Notes: generated by a model from the sequence alone, not told the origin. A stretch of 64,000 nucleotides of DNA from Variovorax beijingensis (GCF_007828835.1 NZ_VIVL01000001.1:496001-560000), one strand, 5' to 3'; counted from the first letter of the stretch, positions 1 through 8,563 are shown. Numbers and translations: made by a program.

Positions 1-311
1 CACCGGACCATGCCCTGTGGGCGCGCGACTTCAAGCAGGCGGGCTGCGTGATGTCGCTGCAGCTCGTGGACGCTCCCTACGACGCCTACCGCGCGATGTT
101 CCGTGAGCTCAGGCATTTTTCCATCGGCGCGAGCTGGGGCGGCGTGCGCAGCATCGCGGCCTTCTATCCCGCGCAAGAGCTGGCCGGGCGCAAATTTTGC
201 GACGTGCACGGCCCGGTCATCCGCCTGTCCATCGGCCTTCAGGACCCGCAGGCGCTGCTCGACGAGCTGCTGGGCGCGCTGAACGCCTTCCAGAAGAGTT
301 CCACCCTTTGA
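1..311 (+). CDS. Cystathionine beta-lyase-like PLP enzyme, C-terminal part
   Basis: The 5' end lies outside the window; the reading frame is open from base 3 and ends with TGA at 309-311. The visible 102 residues resemble the C-terminal domain of Cys/Met-metabolism PLP-dependent lyases: an HALWARDF segment, then FSIGASWGGVRS, a stretch typical of the small domain of cystathionine beta-lyase, and a closing IGLQDPQALLDEL segment where family members read iGLEdp..Li.DL. The PLP lysine is upstream and not visible, so substrate class (beta-lyase, gamma-lyase or gamma-synthase) cannot be settled. The next gene starts 23 bases downstream on the same strand, so co-transcription with the amino-acid transporter is likely and suggests a role in sulfur amino-acid use. 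Confidence 0.75.
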   Translation, partial: PDHALWARDFKQAGCVMSLQLVDAPYDAYRAMFRELRHFSIGASWGGVRSIAAFYPAQELAGRKFCDVHGPVIRLSIGLQDPQALLDELLGALNAFQKSSTL

Positions 312-333
312 TCCAAGACCACCGGAGCCCACG

Positions 334-1236
334 ATGACCCTCAAGCCCCTGATTCGCTCCTGTATCGCCTCTGCCGCACTGGCGCTGTGCGCCGCTGCCG
401 CCGCGCAGCCGCTGGACGGCACGCTCAAGAAGATCAAGGACACTGGCTCCATCACGCTGGCAACCCGCGGCGCGTCCATTCCCTTCAACTACCTGGACGA
501 CAACAACAAGCAGGCGGGCTTTGCCTGGGAGATCTCGCAGCGCGTGGTCGAGCAGGTGAAGAAGGACCAGAAGCTCGCCAGGCTGGAGGTTAAGACGCTG
601 GAGGTGACGCCGCAGACGCGCATTCCGCTGGTGGCCAACCAGACGGTCGACCTGGAGTGCAGCTCCACCACGAACAACGCCGAGCGGCAGAACCAGGTGT
701 CGTTCTCCACCACCTTCTTCGTGGTCGGGGCACGGCTGCTCGTGCGCAAGAACTCGGGCATCAAGCACTGGTCCGATCTGGTCGGCAAGAACGTTGTCGT
801 GAGCGCGGGCACCACGGCCGAGCGCATGCTGCGGCAGCTCAACGAGAAGAACAAGTGGGGCATCAACATCATCCTGGCCAAGGACATCAACGAGAATTTC
901 CTGACCGTTGAAACAGGCCGGACCGTCGCCGCCACGCAGGACGACATCATTCTGTTCAGCAACATCGCGCGAGCCCGCAATCCGTCCGACTGGGAAGTGG
1001 TTGGCGTGCCCCAGCAGAAGGAGGCCTACGGCTGCATGCTGCGCAAGGGCGATGCTGCCTTCAAGAAGCTCGTCGACGGCGTGATCACCGGGATGATGCG
1101 ATCGGGCGAGTTTGCCTCGCTGTACGAGAAGTATTTTCTCAAGCCGATTGCCGTGAAGGGCAGCATCACGGTCAACTTCCCGATGTCGCCCGACATGCAG
1201 GAACTCCTGCGCCATCCGAACGACCAGCCGCTGTGA
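334..1236 (+). CDS. Polar amino-acid ABC transporter substrate-binding protein
   Basis: Encodes a 300-residue periplasmic binding protein of the family 3 (HisJ/GltI) type. Residues 1-25 form a signal peptide with an alanine-rich cleavage zone. The mature protein opens with LDGTLKKIKDTGSITLATR, where family members recognise polar amino acids, and continues with the usual VDLECSSTTNNAER, a glutamate/aspartate-binder style segment that in GltI precedes ligand-contacting residues. A GGAG ribosome-binding site sits 7 bases before the ATG. Two permease genes follow directly, so the three form an importer for acidic or other polar amino acids. The ligand is inferred from similarity to GltI only. 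Confidence 0.88.
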   Translation: MTLKPLIRSCIASAALALCAAAAAQPLDGTLKKIKDTGSITLATRGASIPFNYLDDNNKQAGFAWEISQRVVEQVKKDQKLARLEVKTLEVTPQTRIPLVANQTVDLECSSTTNNAERQNQVSFSTTFFVVGARLLVRKNSGIKHWSDLVGKNVVVSAGTTAERMLRQLNEKNKWGINIILAKDINENFLTVETGRTVAATQDDIILFSNIARARNPSDWEVVGVPQQKEAYGCMLRKGDAAFKKLVDGVITGMMRSGEFASLYEKYFLKPIAVKGSITVNFPMSPDMQELLRHPNDQPL

Positions 1237-1298
1237 GCGGCAGCGCTCACTCCCGCACGACCGCTTGAAAGCGCCCGCCACTCCAATCGCCCCGCACA

Positions 1299-2036
1299 AT
1301 GCACTACACCTGGGATTGGTTGATCTTTTTCAAGCCTTCAGTCACGGGCGAGGGCCTGTACGGCCTGATGCTTCTGCGCGGGTTGTGGTGGACGGTGCTC
1401 CTGTCGTTGCTGGCCTGGACGCTGGCGCTGGGCCTCGGCCTGGTGGCCGGTGTCGCAAGGACGCTGCCGAACCGTCCCGCGCGCTACCTGTCCACGGTGT
1501 ACATCCACTGCTTTCGGAACACGCCGCTGCTGGTCCAGCTGTTTCTCTGGTACTTCGTGGTGCCCGAATTGTTGCCTGTCGATTGGGGCAATGCACTGAA
1601 GCAGATGAACCCGACGACGAACCAGTTTCTCACCGTGCTGGTGGGACTCACGCTGTACACGGCCGCGAAGGCGGCCGAACAGGTGAGGGCGGGCATCGAG
1701 TCGGTGCCGCGCAGCCAGAAGCAGGCGGCCATGGCGCTCGGCCTGGGGACCGCGGCGGCCTATCGGTACGTGATCCTGCCGCAGGCCCTGCGCATCGTCA
1801 TTCCGCCGCTGACTTCGGACTTCCTGAACGTGTTCAAGAACTCGGCGGTGGCGCTCACCATCGGGCTCATGGAATTGACGGGGCAGACCCGCCAGCTCAG
1901 TGAATTCAGTGCGCATCCGTTCGAGGCCTTCATTGCCGCGACCTTCGTCTACATGGCGATCACCTACGGCGTGATCGTGCTGATGCGCCACATCGAGCGG
2001 CGCGCGCGCGTGCCGGGCCTGCTGGGGGCCGCCTGA
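1299..2036 (+). CDS. Amino-acid ABC transporter permease (HisM/GltJ type)
   Basis: A 245-residue inner-membrane permease with several hydrophobic helices. Near residues 130-160 it has the EAA loop, the ATPase-docking motif, seen as GIESVPRSQKQAAMALGLG. The N-terminal part (YLSTVYIHCFRNTPLLVQLF) matches the RgTPLLVQ segment of polar amino-acid permeases. It follows the binding protein by 62 bases, and its TGA overlaps the next permease ATG by one base, which indicates translational coupling. It pairs with the downstream permease as a heterodimer. An ATPase gene is not adjacent, so the importer must use one encoded elsewhere. Confidence 0.9.
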   Translation: MHYTWDWLIFFKPSVTGEGLYGLMLLRGLWWTVLLSLLAWTLALGLGLVAGVARTLPNRPARYLSTVYIHCFRNTPLLVQLFLWYFVVPELLPVDWGNALKQMNPTTNQFLTVLVGLTLYTAAKAAEQVRAGIESVPRSQKQAAMALGLGTAAAYRYVILPQALRIVIPPLTSDFLNVFKNSAVALTIGLMELTGQTRQLSEFSAHPFEAFIAATFVYMAITYGVIVLMRHIERRARVPGLLGAA

Positions 2037-2725
2037 TGGGATACGACTTCGACTGGGTCTCCCTGCAGCGCGCCTGGCCCTACTTGGCGCAGGGCCTGCA
2101 GATGACGGCCTTCCTCGTGGTGGCCGCCATGGCGGCGGGCGTCGGAGTGGGCACCTTGCTGGCGATCACGCGGATCTTTGCGCCGCGTCCCGTTGCGGCC
2201 CTCGTGGCCGGCTACGTGAACCTGTTCCGTTCGATTCCGCTGATCCTCACGATTCTCTGGATCTACTTTCTGATGCCCGTGGTGCTGCGGACCGCCACCG
2301 GGGATCCGAACCTGTCGGTCGGCCCCATCTACGCGGCGCTCGTGGCCTTCGTGCTCGCGGAGTCGGCCTACTATTGCGAGATCATCCGCGCCGGCATCGG
2401 CAGTGTCCGCGCGGGACAGATGCAGGCGGCGCAATCGCTTGGCATGACGCCGGGGCAGGCCTTGCGGCACGTGATCCTGCCGCAGGCGTTCCGCAACATG
2501 ACGCCGTCTCTGATCAACCAGACCATTGCCCTGCTCAAGGACACCTCGCTGGTCTACGTGATCAGCCTGAATGACTTTCTCGGAGCGGCAAGCAAGGTGG
2601 GCCAGCGCGATGGGCGCGTGGTGGAGGTCTACCTCCTGGTCGCCGCCGTCTACCTGGTGCTGTGCACGGCAGGGGCGTGGTCGGTCACCTGGCTGCAGCG
2701 GCGCAGGGCCGCATCGGCAGCCTGA
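2036..2725 (+). CDS. Amino-acid ABC transporter permease (GltK type)
   Basis: A 229-residue inner-membrane permease forming the second half of the translocation pore. It has the N-terminal FRSIPLILTILW segment characteristic of this subfamily and an EAA loop, GIGSVRAGQMQAAQSLGMT, around residues 120-140. The start codon overlaps the previous stop by one base. The usual ATP-binding subunit does not follow; instead a cupredoxin gene begins 81 bases downstream. The set is therefore an importer without its ATPase in the visible locus, which may be upstream of base 1 or shared. Confidence 0.9.
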   Translation: MGYDFDWVSLQRAWPYLAQGLQMTAFLVVAAMAAGVGVGTLLAITRIFAPRPVAALVAGYVNLFRSIPLILTILWIYFLMPVVLRTATGDPNLSVGPIYAALVAFVLAESAYYCEIIRAGIGSVRAGQMQAAQSLGMTPGQALRHVILPQAFRNMTPSLINQTIALLKDTSLVYVISLNDFLGAASKVGQRDGRVVEVYLLVAAVYLVLCTAGAWSVTWLQRRRAASAA

Positions 2726-2806
2726 ATGAATGAACCGGCGAACGCACGAAAACCAAGACCGGCGTCGCCCGTGCGCCACTTCCACGCCAACCACGCAGGA
2801 ACTCCC

Positions 2807-3307
2807 ATGACATCCATCAGGACATTGATGCTCGCCAGCACCTTGGCGTTCTCGAACCCCGGCTTCGCACATGGCGACGAGGATCACGGCGCGCCGAGCG
2901 GGCCGGTTCGCAAGGAACAGAAAGATTGGGGCATTGCGGGCGATGCGGGCAGCGCAACCCGGAAGCTCGAGTTCAGGATGGCCGACAGCATGCGCTTCGC
3001 CCCTGACCGCATCCAGGTGAAGCAGGGCGAGACGGTGAGGCTTTCGATCCGGAACGACGGGCAGGTCATGCACGAGTTCGTGCTCGGCACGAAGAAGGAA
3101 CTCGACGAGCACGCGGCGCTGATGATGAAGTTCCCTGGCATGGAGCATTCCGAGCCCTACATGGCGCACGTCCCGCCCGGCAAGACCGGGGAAATCGTCT
3201 GGACCTTCAACCGGGCCGGGGACTTCGATTTCGCCTGCCTCATCGCGGGCCACTACCAGGCCGGCATGGCGGGCAAGGTCAAGGTCGTCACCGCTTCGGG
3301 GTCCTGA
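2807..3307 (+). CDS. Periplasmic cupredoxin (type I copper protein)
   Basis: I chose the ATG at 2807 because it gives a signal peptide (residues 1-21, ending GFA before HGDEDHG). The mature protein has a histidine-rich N-terminus followed by a plastocyanin/azurin-like fold. Type I copper ligands are visible in order: His89 in VMHEF, Cys144 in DFACLIAGH, His149 and Met154 in GHYQAGM. The protein has 166 residues. It would act as a small electron carrier or copper-binding protein in the periplasm. It follows the amino-acid permeases by 81 bases; that link may be only positional. Alternatives are a copper-resistance cupredoxin such as CopI, which has the same HGDEDHG-like start. Confidence 0.85.
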   Translation: MTSIRTLMLASTLAFSNPGFAHGDEDHGAPSGPVRKEQKDWGIAGDAGSATRKLEFRMADSMRFAPDRIQVKQGETVRLSIRNDGQVMHEFVLGTKKELDEHAALMMKFPGMEHSEPYMAHVPPGKTGEIVWTFNRAGDFDFACLIAGHYQAGMAGKVKVVTASGS

Positions 3308-3343
3308 CGTCCCGCCCCTGCTGGCAGCTAAGCCCCAGACAAT

Positions 3344-3380
3344 GTCCGGTCACGGACGCTTGCGCATAATTGACGCAAGC
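3344..3380. promoter_or_regulatory. Two adjacent dyads at the oxyR start, one containing a -10-like box
   Basis: Two perfect inverted repeats lie end to end. The first is GTCCG-gtca-CGGAC (3344-3357). The second is GCTTGCG-cataattga-CGCAAGC (3358-3380), which stops one base before the ATG at 3382. The spacer of the second holds CATAAT (3365-3370), a good -10 hexamer. This could be an autoregulatory LysR-type site. No Shine-Dalgarno sequence is present in the same stretch, so the transcript may be leaderless. Function is inferred. Confidence 0.5.
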
Positions 3381-3381
3381 T

Positions 3382-4347
3382 ATGACTCTCACCGAACTCA
3401 AATACATCGTCGCAGTAGCCCGCGAACGGCACTTCGGCAAGGCGGCCGAGGCCTGCTACGTCTCCCAACCCACTCTGTCGGTGGCCATCAAGAAGCTCGA
3501 GGACGAACTCGAGGTCAAGCTCTTCGAGCGCAGCGCGGGCGAAGTCACCGTCACGCCCCTCGGCGAGCAGATCGTGCAGCAGGCGCAGAGCGTGCTCGAC
3601 CAGGCCGCCAGCATCAAGGAAATCGCCAAGCGCGGAAAAGACCCGCTGGCCGGCCCGCTGAACCTCGGCGTGATCTACACCATCGGCCCGTACCTGCTGC
3701 CCGACCTGGTGCGCCAGGTGATTGCGCGCACGCCGCAGATGCCGCTGGTGCTGCAGGAGAACTTCACCGCCAAGCTGCTCGAGATGCTGCGTGCCGGCGA
3801 GATCGACTGCGCGATCATGGCCGAGCCCTTCCCCGACACCGGCCTGGCCATGGCGCCGCTCTACGACGAGCCCTTCATGGCCGCGCTGCCCACGAAGCAC
3901 AAGCTGGCCGACCGCGAATCGGTCACTTCGGAAGAGCTGCAGAACGAAACCATGCTGCTGCTGGGCACCGGCCATTGCTTTCGCGACCACGTGCTCGAGG
4001 TCTGTCCCGAATTCGCGCGCTTCTCGAGCAATGCCGAGGGCATCCGCAAGAGCTTCGAGGGCTCGTCGCTCGAGACCATCAAGCACATGGTGGCCTCGGG
4101 CATGGGCGTGACGCTGGTGCCGCGCCTGTCGGTGCCGGCCGAAGCGCTCAAGCCCAAGGTCAAAGGGCGCAAGGAGCCCGAGCAGATGGTGCGCTACCTG
4201 CCGGTGCGCGACGCGCACGACCGCGATCCGCCGACGCGGCGCGTGGTGCTGGCCTGGCGCCGCACCTTCACCCGCTACGAGGCGATCGCGGCCTTGCGCA
4301 ACGCGATCTATGCGTGCGAACTGCCGGGTGTCAAACGGCTGTCGTAG
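3382..4347 (+). CDS. oxyR: Hydrogen-peroxide-sensing LysR regulator OxyR
   Basis: A 321-residue LysR-type regulator. The start is placed at the ATG at 3382, giving MTLTELKYIVAVARERHFG, which aligns with the family start; an in-frame TTG at 3370 is upstream but lies inside a dyad. Residues 1-60 form the winged helix-turn-helix (KAAEACYVSQPTLSVAIKKLE). The redox pair is present in GTGHCFRDHVLEVC with Cys199 and Cys208, the same spacing and numbering as the peroxide-sensing disulfide of Escherichia coli OxyR. It should activate antioxidant genes on oxidation. The downstream dps gene, 137 bases away on the same strand, is a classic OxyR target, supporting the assignment. Confidence 0.93.
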   Translation: MTLTELKYIVAVARERHFGKAAEACYVSQPTLSVAIKKLEDELEVKLFERSAGEVTVTPLGEQIVQQAQSVLDQAASIKEIAKRGKDPLAGPLNLGVIYTIGPYLLPDLVRQVIARTPQMPLVLQENFTAKLLEMLRAGEIDCAIMAEPFPDTGLAMAPLYDEPFMAALPTKHKLADRESVTSEELQNETMLLLGTGHCFRDHVLEVCPEFARFSSNAEGIRKSFEGSSLETIKHMVASGMGVTLVPRLSVPAEALKPKVKGRKEPEQMVRYLPVRDAHDRDPPTRRVVLAWRRTFTRYEAIAALRNAIYACELPGVKRLS

Positions 4348-4484
4348 AAATACGCGAACTTGGCCTACGCGGCAGCCGTTCGAATTCATTCATCACCGGG
4401 ATAGAGTGGCGCTGTTGCGAAGCCGCGGGTCGGCTTTCAGAATAACGGTGTGTTCAGCAAAACCTGAAGAAAGAGTTTCCAGCC

Positions 4485-5051
4485 ATGGCCAAAGCATCGA
4501 AGAAAGCATCGTCGTCCGGCAAGGTGCCCAAGAAGGGCGGCACCGTGGTGGCGCAGGAATCCGGCAGCCGCAATGCGCCCCTCATCAACATCGGCATCGA
4601 GCGCCAGGACCGCGCCGCCATTGCCGAGGGCCTGAGCCGCGTGCTGGCCGACACCTACACGCTCTACCTCACGACCCACAACTTCCACTGGAACGTGACG
4701 GGGCCGCACTTCAACTCGCTGCATGCGATGTTCATGGGCCAGTACACCGAACTCTGGGGCGCCACCGACGTGCTCGCGGAACGCATCCGCGCGCTGGGCC
4801 ACTATGCGCCGGGCTCCTATGCCGAGTTCAGCAAGATCGCCACCGTGCCCGACGTGCCCCAGACCCCGCCCAAGGCGATGGAAATGGTGCGCATCCTGGT
4901 CAAGGGCCACGAAACCGTGTCGCGCATCGCGCGCGAATTCATCCCCGTGGCCGAGGAAGCCGGCGACGACCCGACGGCCGACATGCTGACTGCGCGCTGC
5001 ACCGTGCACGACCAGACGGCCTGGATGCTGCGCTCGCTGCTCGAGGACTGA
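4485..5051 (+). CDS. dps: Dps ferritin-like DNA-protection protein
   Basis: A 188-residue Dps-family protein expected to form a dodecamer that binds DNA and oxidises iron with hydrogen peroxide. The first 20 residues are lysine-rich ([16 protein letters not shown]), like the DNA-binding tail of Escherichia coli Dps. The intersubunit ferroxidase site is recognisable: His68 in FHWN, His80 in SLHAMF, Asp95 and Glu99 in ATDVLAER. The position of the fourth acidic ligand (Asp67 of E. coli) is Met84 here. It lies downstream of oxyR; a short dyad AAGCCG-cgggt-CGGCTT (4420-4436) lies in the gap. A terminator follows at 5074. Confidence 0.93.
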   Translation: MAKASKKASSSGKVPKKGGTVVAQESGSRNAPLINIGIERQDRAAIAEGLSRVLADTYTLYLTTHNFHWNVTGPHFNSLHAMFMGQYTELWGATDVLAERIRALGHYAPGSYAEFSKIATVPDVPQTPPKAMEMVRILVKGHETVSRIAREFIPVAEEAGDDPTADMLTARCTVHDQTAWMLRSLLED

Positions 5052-5073
5052 TCGCCCGGGCCCGGGAACCCAG

Positions 5074-5100
5074 GAGCGGCACAATGGCCGCTCTTTTTTT
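5074..5100 (+). terminator. Intrinsic terminator after dps
   Basis: The stem GAGCGGC-acaatg-GCCGCTC (5074-5093) is followed by seven T residues (5094-5100). It closes the oxyR-dps region. It ends only nine bases before the ubiA start codon, so ubiA must be transcribed from a promoter overlapping this structure or by read-through. Confidence 0.85.
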
Positions 5101-5109
5101 GCCTGCCGC

Positions 5110-5970
5110 ATGCTCGCCCGCCGTTTTGCGCTCTATCTCGACCTGATCCGCTGGAACCGTCCCGCCGGCTGGCTGCTGCTGCTGTGGCCCACGCTGGGCG
5201 CGCTCTGGTTTGCGGCCGAAGGCTGGCCGGGCTGGCAGCTGCTGGCCGTCTTCGTGCTGGGCACCATCCTGATGCGCAGCGCGGGCTGCTGCGTCAACGA
5301 CGTGGCCGACCGCGACTTCGACCGCCATGTGAAGCGGACCGCCCAGCGGCCGGTGACCAGCGGCGCGGTGTCGGTCAGGGAGGCACTCGTGCTGGGCGCC
5401 GTGCTGGCGCTCTTGGCCTTCGGGCTGGTGCTCACGACCAACCGGCTCACCATCCTGTGGTCGTTCGCGGCGCTGGCCATCACGCTGGCCTATCCCTTCG
5501 CCAAGCGCTTCGTGTCGGTTCCGCAGGCGGTGCTCGGCGTTGCCTTCAGCTTCGGCATCCCGATGGCTTTTGCGGCGGTGCAAGCCGCCGTGCCGGTGTT
5601 CGCTGCCTGGCTGCTGGCCGGCAACCTGTTCTGGGTGCTGGCCTACGACACCGAGTACGCAATGGTCGACCGCGACGACGACCTGAAGATCGGCATGAAG
5701 ACCTCGGCCATCACCTTCGGCCGCTTCGACGTGGCGGCGGTGATGCTGAGCTACGCGATCTTCCTGGCGGTCTGGACCTGGGCCGGCGCGAGCCGCTCGC
5801 TGGGTGCCCCGTTCTTCGCGGGAATCGCCGCGGCCGCGGGACAGGCGGCCTGGCACTGGCGGCTGATCCGCGGGCGCACGCGCGACGGCTGCTTCAAGGC
5901 CTTCCGGCTGAACCACTGGCTCGGCTTCGCGGTGTTCGCCGGCATCGTGGCCGGCTATGCCATCCGGTAG
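5110..5970 (+). CDS. ubiA: 4-hydroxybenzoate polyprenyltransferase UbiA
   Basis: A 286-residue integral membrane prenyltransferase that attaches the polyprenyl tail to 4-hydroxybenzoate in ubiquinone synthesis. Both aspartate-rich Mg-diphosphate motifs are present: [15 protein letters not shown] at residues 63-77 and [13 protein letters not shown] around residues 179-191. The N-terminal [17 protein letters not shown] and length fit bacterial UbiA. The start follows the preceding terminator by nine bases with no clear ribosome-binding site, so translation may start on a very short leader. A MaoC-like gene follows 17 bases downstream. Confidence 0.93.
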   Translation: MLARRFALYLDLIRWNRPAGWLLLLWPTLGALWFAAEGWPGWQLLAVFVLGTILMRSAGCCVNDVADRDFDRHVKRTAQRPVTSGAVSVREALVLGAVLALLAFGLVLTTNRLTILWSFAALAITLAYPFAKRFVSVPQAVLGVAFSFGIPMAFAAVQAAVPVFAAWLLAGNLFWVLAYDTEYAMVDRDDDLKIGMKTSAITFGRFDVAAVMLSYAIFLAVWTWAGASRSLGAPFFAGIAAAAGQAAWHWRLIRGRTRDGCFKAFRLNHWLGFAVFAGIVAGYAIR

Positions 5971-5987
5971 ACAGAGAGGACACGCAC

Positions 5988-6455
5988 ATGCTCGATCGCC
6001 TGACACAGAAGATCGGCCAGGAAGGCCTGTCCGGATGGCACCTCATCACGCAGGAGATGGTCGACCGCTACGCGGCGCTGTCGGGCGACGGCGAGGGCGA
6101 ATGGATCCACCTCGATCCGGAGCGCGCCGCACGCGAGGCGAACTACGGCGGAACGATCGTGCCGGGCTTCTTCCAGGTGTCGCACCTGATAAAGCTGACC
6201 GGCGAGGCCATGCGGACGCTGCTGCCCTTCGATGCGAATCACGCGTTGAACTACGGATTCGACCGCTTGCGCTTCGTCCGGCCGATGCCGGTCGGTGCGC
6301 GCTTCCGGGCGCGTGTGCGCGTTCTCGAGGTGGCGTCCAAGCCCGGCGGCAGCTTCCTGCTCAAGGAGGCGGTGCTGCTCGAGCTCGAGGACGGCACCGT
6401 CACGCTGGCGGCCGAGTGGCTGGTCTTCCTCGGGCCGCGCGCGTTGCCGGCCTGA
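5988..6455 (+). CDS. MaoC-like hot-dog dehydratase
   Basis: A 155-residue protein of the MaoC/R-specific hydratase (NodN-like) family. The ATG at 5988 has the purine-rich AGAGAGGA upstream. Recognisable features are the SGD segment (ALSGDGEGEWIHLDPERA), where the family has SGD.NPIH.D, and the following YGGTIVPGFFQVSHL, equivalent to the F...IaHG helix. It probably hydrates or dehydrates an acyl-CoA thioester, or is a structural relative. It lies 17 bases after ubiA on the same strand and ends 6 bases before the convergent proC stop. Confidence 0.85.
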   Translation: MLDRLTQKIGQEGLSGWHLITQEMVDRYAALSGDGEGEWIHLDPERAAREANYGGTIVPGFFQVSHLIKLTGEAMRTLLPFDANHALNYGFDRLRFVRPMPVGARFRARVRVLEVASKPGGSFLLKEAVLLELEDGTVTLAAEWLVFLGPRALPA

Positions 6456-6461
6456 CGCGCT

Positions 6462-7319
6462 TCAGGCGCGGCCGAATTCCTCGCCCAGCTCGGCGGCGCG
6501 TTTCTGCGCCGCGCGGATGGCGGCCTTGAACTTCGCCTTGACGTCGGCACCCTCGAGCGACGTGATCGCCGCATGGGTGGTGCCACCCTTGGAGGTCACG
6601 CGTTCGCGCAGCACCGAGGGCGGCTCGGTGGCGCTGTGCGCGAGCGCCGAGGCGCCGGTGAAGGTGCCGATGGCCAGCCGCTGGGCCTGCTCGAGCGGCA
6701 GGCCCATCTCGATGCCAGCTTCGGTCATGGCCTCGATGAAATAGAACACGTAGGCCGGGCCGGAGCCGGACATGGCTGTCACCGCATCGAGCGCGGCTTC
6801 GTCGTCGACCCAGAGCAGCTCGCCGGTCGGTGCCAGCAGCTGTCCGACCAGCGCGCGGTCGGCGGCATCCACCGCCGCCCGGGCAAAGAGGCCGGTCATG
6901 CCCTGGCCCACCAGCGCCGGCGTGTTGGGCATGGCGCGCACCACGCGCTCGCTGCCGAGCCAGCGCGCAATGCTGCCCGACGGAATGCCGGCCGCCACGC
7001 TCAGGTGCAGTGCGTTTTCTGCGAACGCGCGCACTGGTTGGGCGGCTTGTGCGAAAGTCTGCGGCTTGACCGCCCACACAACCACCGAGCAGCGCGAAAG
7101 GGCATCGCCGGCCTCGGCGTGGGCGGCAATGCCGAAGGCTTGCGCAAGCTTGGTGCGCGCCTCCTCGAAGGGCTCGACCACCTCGAAGGTGCCGGCGGGC
7201 GTGCCCTGCTTGATGAGGCCGCCGATGATGGCGCTGGCCATGTTGCCGCCGCCGACGAAGGCGATCGGAGGCAGCGGCGGCGGTGCGGTGCGGGGCAGGA
7301 AGGTGACGGCGATGGTCAT
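6462..7319 (-). CDS. proC: Pyrroline-5-carboxylate reductase
   Basis: A 285-residue NAD(P)H-dependent enzyme for the last step of proline synthesis. Start ATG is at 7319 on the minus strand. The N-terminal Rossmann motif IAFVGGGNMASAIIGGL (about residues 19-35) and the C-terminal signature TAMSGSGPAYVFYFIEAM and VTSKGGTTHAAI are all typical of ProC. The start overlaps the stop of the upstream lipoprotein gene by four bases (ATGA), so the two are translationally coupled. Length is slightly above the common 270 because of a short N-terminal extension rich in proline. Confidence 0.95.
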   Translation of the reverse strand: MTIAVTFLPRTAPPPLPPIAFVGGGNMASAIIGGLIKQGTPAGTFEVVEPFEEARTKLAQAFGIAAHAEAGDALSRCSVVVWAVKPQTFAQAAQPVRAFAENALHLSVAAGIPSGSIARWLGSERVVRAMPNTPALVGQGMTGLFARAAVDAADRALVGQLLAPTGELLWVDDEAALDAVTAMSGSGPAYVFYFIEAMTEAGIEMGLPLEQAQRLAIGTFTGASALAHSATEPPSVLRERVTSKGGTTHAAITSLEGADVKAKFKAAIRAAQKRAAELGEEFGRA

Positions 7320-8458
7320 GGTCGGTCGGTGTATTCGAATGCCGCGAACTGGGTTGTCTGCAGCGGGTTGAAATTGTCGTCGCTCACCACCACCAGCGTG
7401 CGCCTGCCGTCCGGCAGTGGCGGTCCCCAGCACATGCCCTCGGTGTTGTCGAGGCGCGAAAGGCCGAGCGTGGCGAAGTCGGCGACCAGGTCCTTGGCGG
7501 CCGCGCGTTGGTTGCCCGGGGCGAGCGTGTCCACGTCCAGCACGTCGGAGGCGTCGCGGGTGTCGATCTCGTAGAGGCGCAGCGAGTTGCCGGCGCCGGT
7601 GGCATAGGCGCGCTCCAGCACCAGCATGCGGTCGGCATCGAGCATCAGGATCTCGCTGATGCCGTTGTCGGCATGGCTGCCGGGAACGAGCGGCCGCAGC
7701 GGGATCGCATCGGGAACATAGGCAATCTGGCGCGTGGCCCGGCCGGTCTCCAGCTCGATCCGGGTCAGCCGGCAGGGGCCGCCCGCCGCGCGCGTGGTGG
7801 GCACCGGGCCGTCCTGGATCAGCGCGTTCTCCATCGCGAGCCAGGCGTGCCGGCCGTCGGGTGTCAGCGCCAGGCCCTCGAAGCCCAGGTTGTCGCGCGG
7901 GCCGCGGCGCTGCGCCGGATCGGGGTTGAACATGGCCGGCAGCGCGAACTCGCGCAGCAGGCGGCCATCGCGCGCCGACTCGTACAGGGCCGGGCCGAAC
8001 CCCCGCCCGACATCGCCTTCGCTCGTCCAGAGCAGGGTGCCGGCGCCGGGCCGCAGGCGCAACGCTTCGGGGTCCGGCACCGGGGTGCCGGGCTCGGCGC
8101 GGCGCCGCGCGGGCCAGGGGCCGCCGCCCGGGCGTTGCAGCTGCACGACACTCCGGGGTTCGGGCGGCTGGACCCACGGAGGCGCCCACTGCACCATATA
8201 GAAGCGCGCGGGATTCAGGTCTGACCGATCATCACTGAGCAGCAGGTACTCACTTCTTTCGACGTCGTAATCGATGCCCGAGAGGCCGCCGGCGGTCGTG
8301 CCCTGTATATTCAGCCGGTGCGGCCAGTGCGCCTCGGCCAGGCGGCGCAGCCGCTGCGGCCCCGCCGGCGGAAGGGCCGGACTGCGGCAGCCGCCCAATC
8401 CCAGCCCTGCGAGCCCCGCCGCCATGGCGCCCGCGCCCGCCAGCAGCCGGCGGCGCAT
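7316..8458 (-). CDS. Esterase-like phytase-domain lipoprotein
   Basis: About 380 residues from the preferred start at 8458; an in-frame ATG at 8491 would add 11 residues. The N-terminus MRRRLLAGAGAMAAGLAGLG followed by GGC is a lipoprotein signal with an arginine-rich start. The body matches the esterase-like activity of phytase family, with GGLSGIDYD, a central NLGFEGLALTPDG and the C-terminal DNTEGMCWG and VVVSDDNFN segments that form the beta-propeller core of this family. Biochemical function is not established; it is probably an envelope-anchored protein. It overlaps proC by four bases. Confidence 0.8.
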   Translation of the reverse strand: MRRRLLAGAGAMAAGLAGLGLGGCRSPALPPAGPQRLRRLAEAHWPHRLNIQGTTAGGLSGIDYDVERSEYLLLSDDRSDLNPARFYMVQWAPPWVQPPEPRSVVQLQRPGGGPWPARRRAEPGTPVPDPEALRLRPGAGTLLWTSEGDVGRGFGPALYESARDGRLLREFALPAMFNPDPAQRRGPRDNLGFEGLALTPDGRHAWLAMENALIQDGPVPTTRAAGGPCRLTRIELETGRATRQIAYVPDAIPLRPLVPGSHADNGISEILMLDADRMLVLERAYATGAGNSLRLYEIDTRDASDVLDVDTLAPGNQRAAAKDLVADFATLGLSRLDNTEGMCWGPPLPDGRRTLVVVSDDNFNPLQTTQFAAFEYTDRP

Positions 8459-8534
8459 GGGCGATGTGGGGCCTGGATCGAAGGTGCGCACACCGCCAAG
8501 TCTAGTTCCAGTCCATTTCGATCTCAGAAGGCAG

Positions 8535-8563
8535 TTGACATGCCTTGGCCTGCGTGCAACAAT
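8535..8563 (+). promoter_or_regulatory. Promoter of the spc ribosomal operon
   Basis: A perfect -35 TTGACA (8535-8540), a 17-base spacer and AACAAT (8558-8563) give a strong sigma-70 promoter pattern. It lies about 145 bases before rplN and would start transcription near 8570. It replaces the usual read-through from the S10 operon, which is not present upstream. Confidence 0.75.

Noticed and set aside
4348..4484. OxyR-binding site before dps
   Set aside because: I looked for ATAG...CTAT spaced motifs and found only a weak partial match near 4400; not enough to call.
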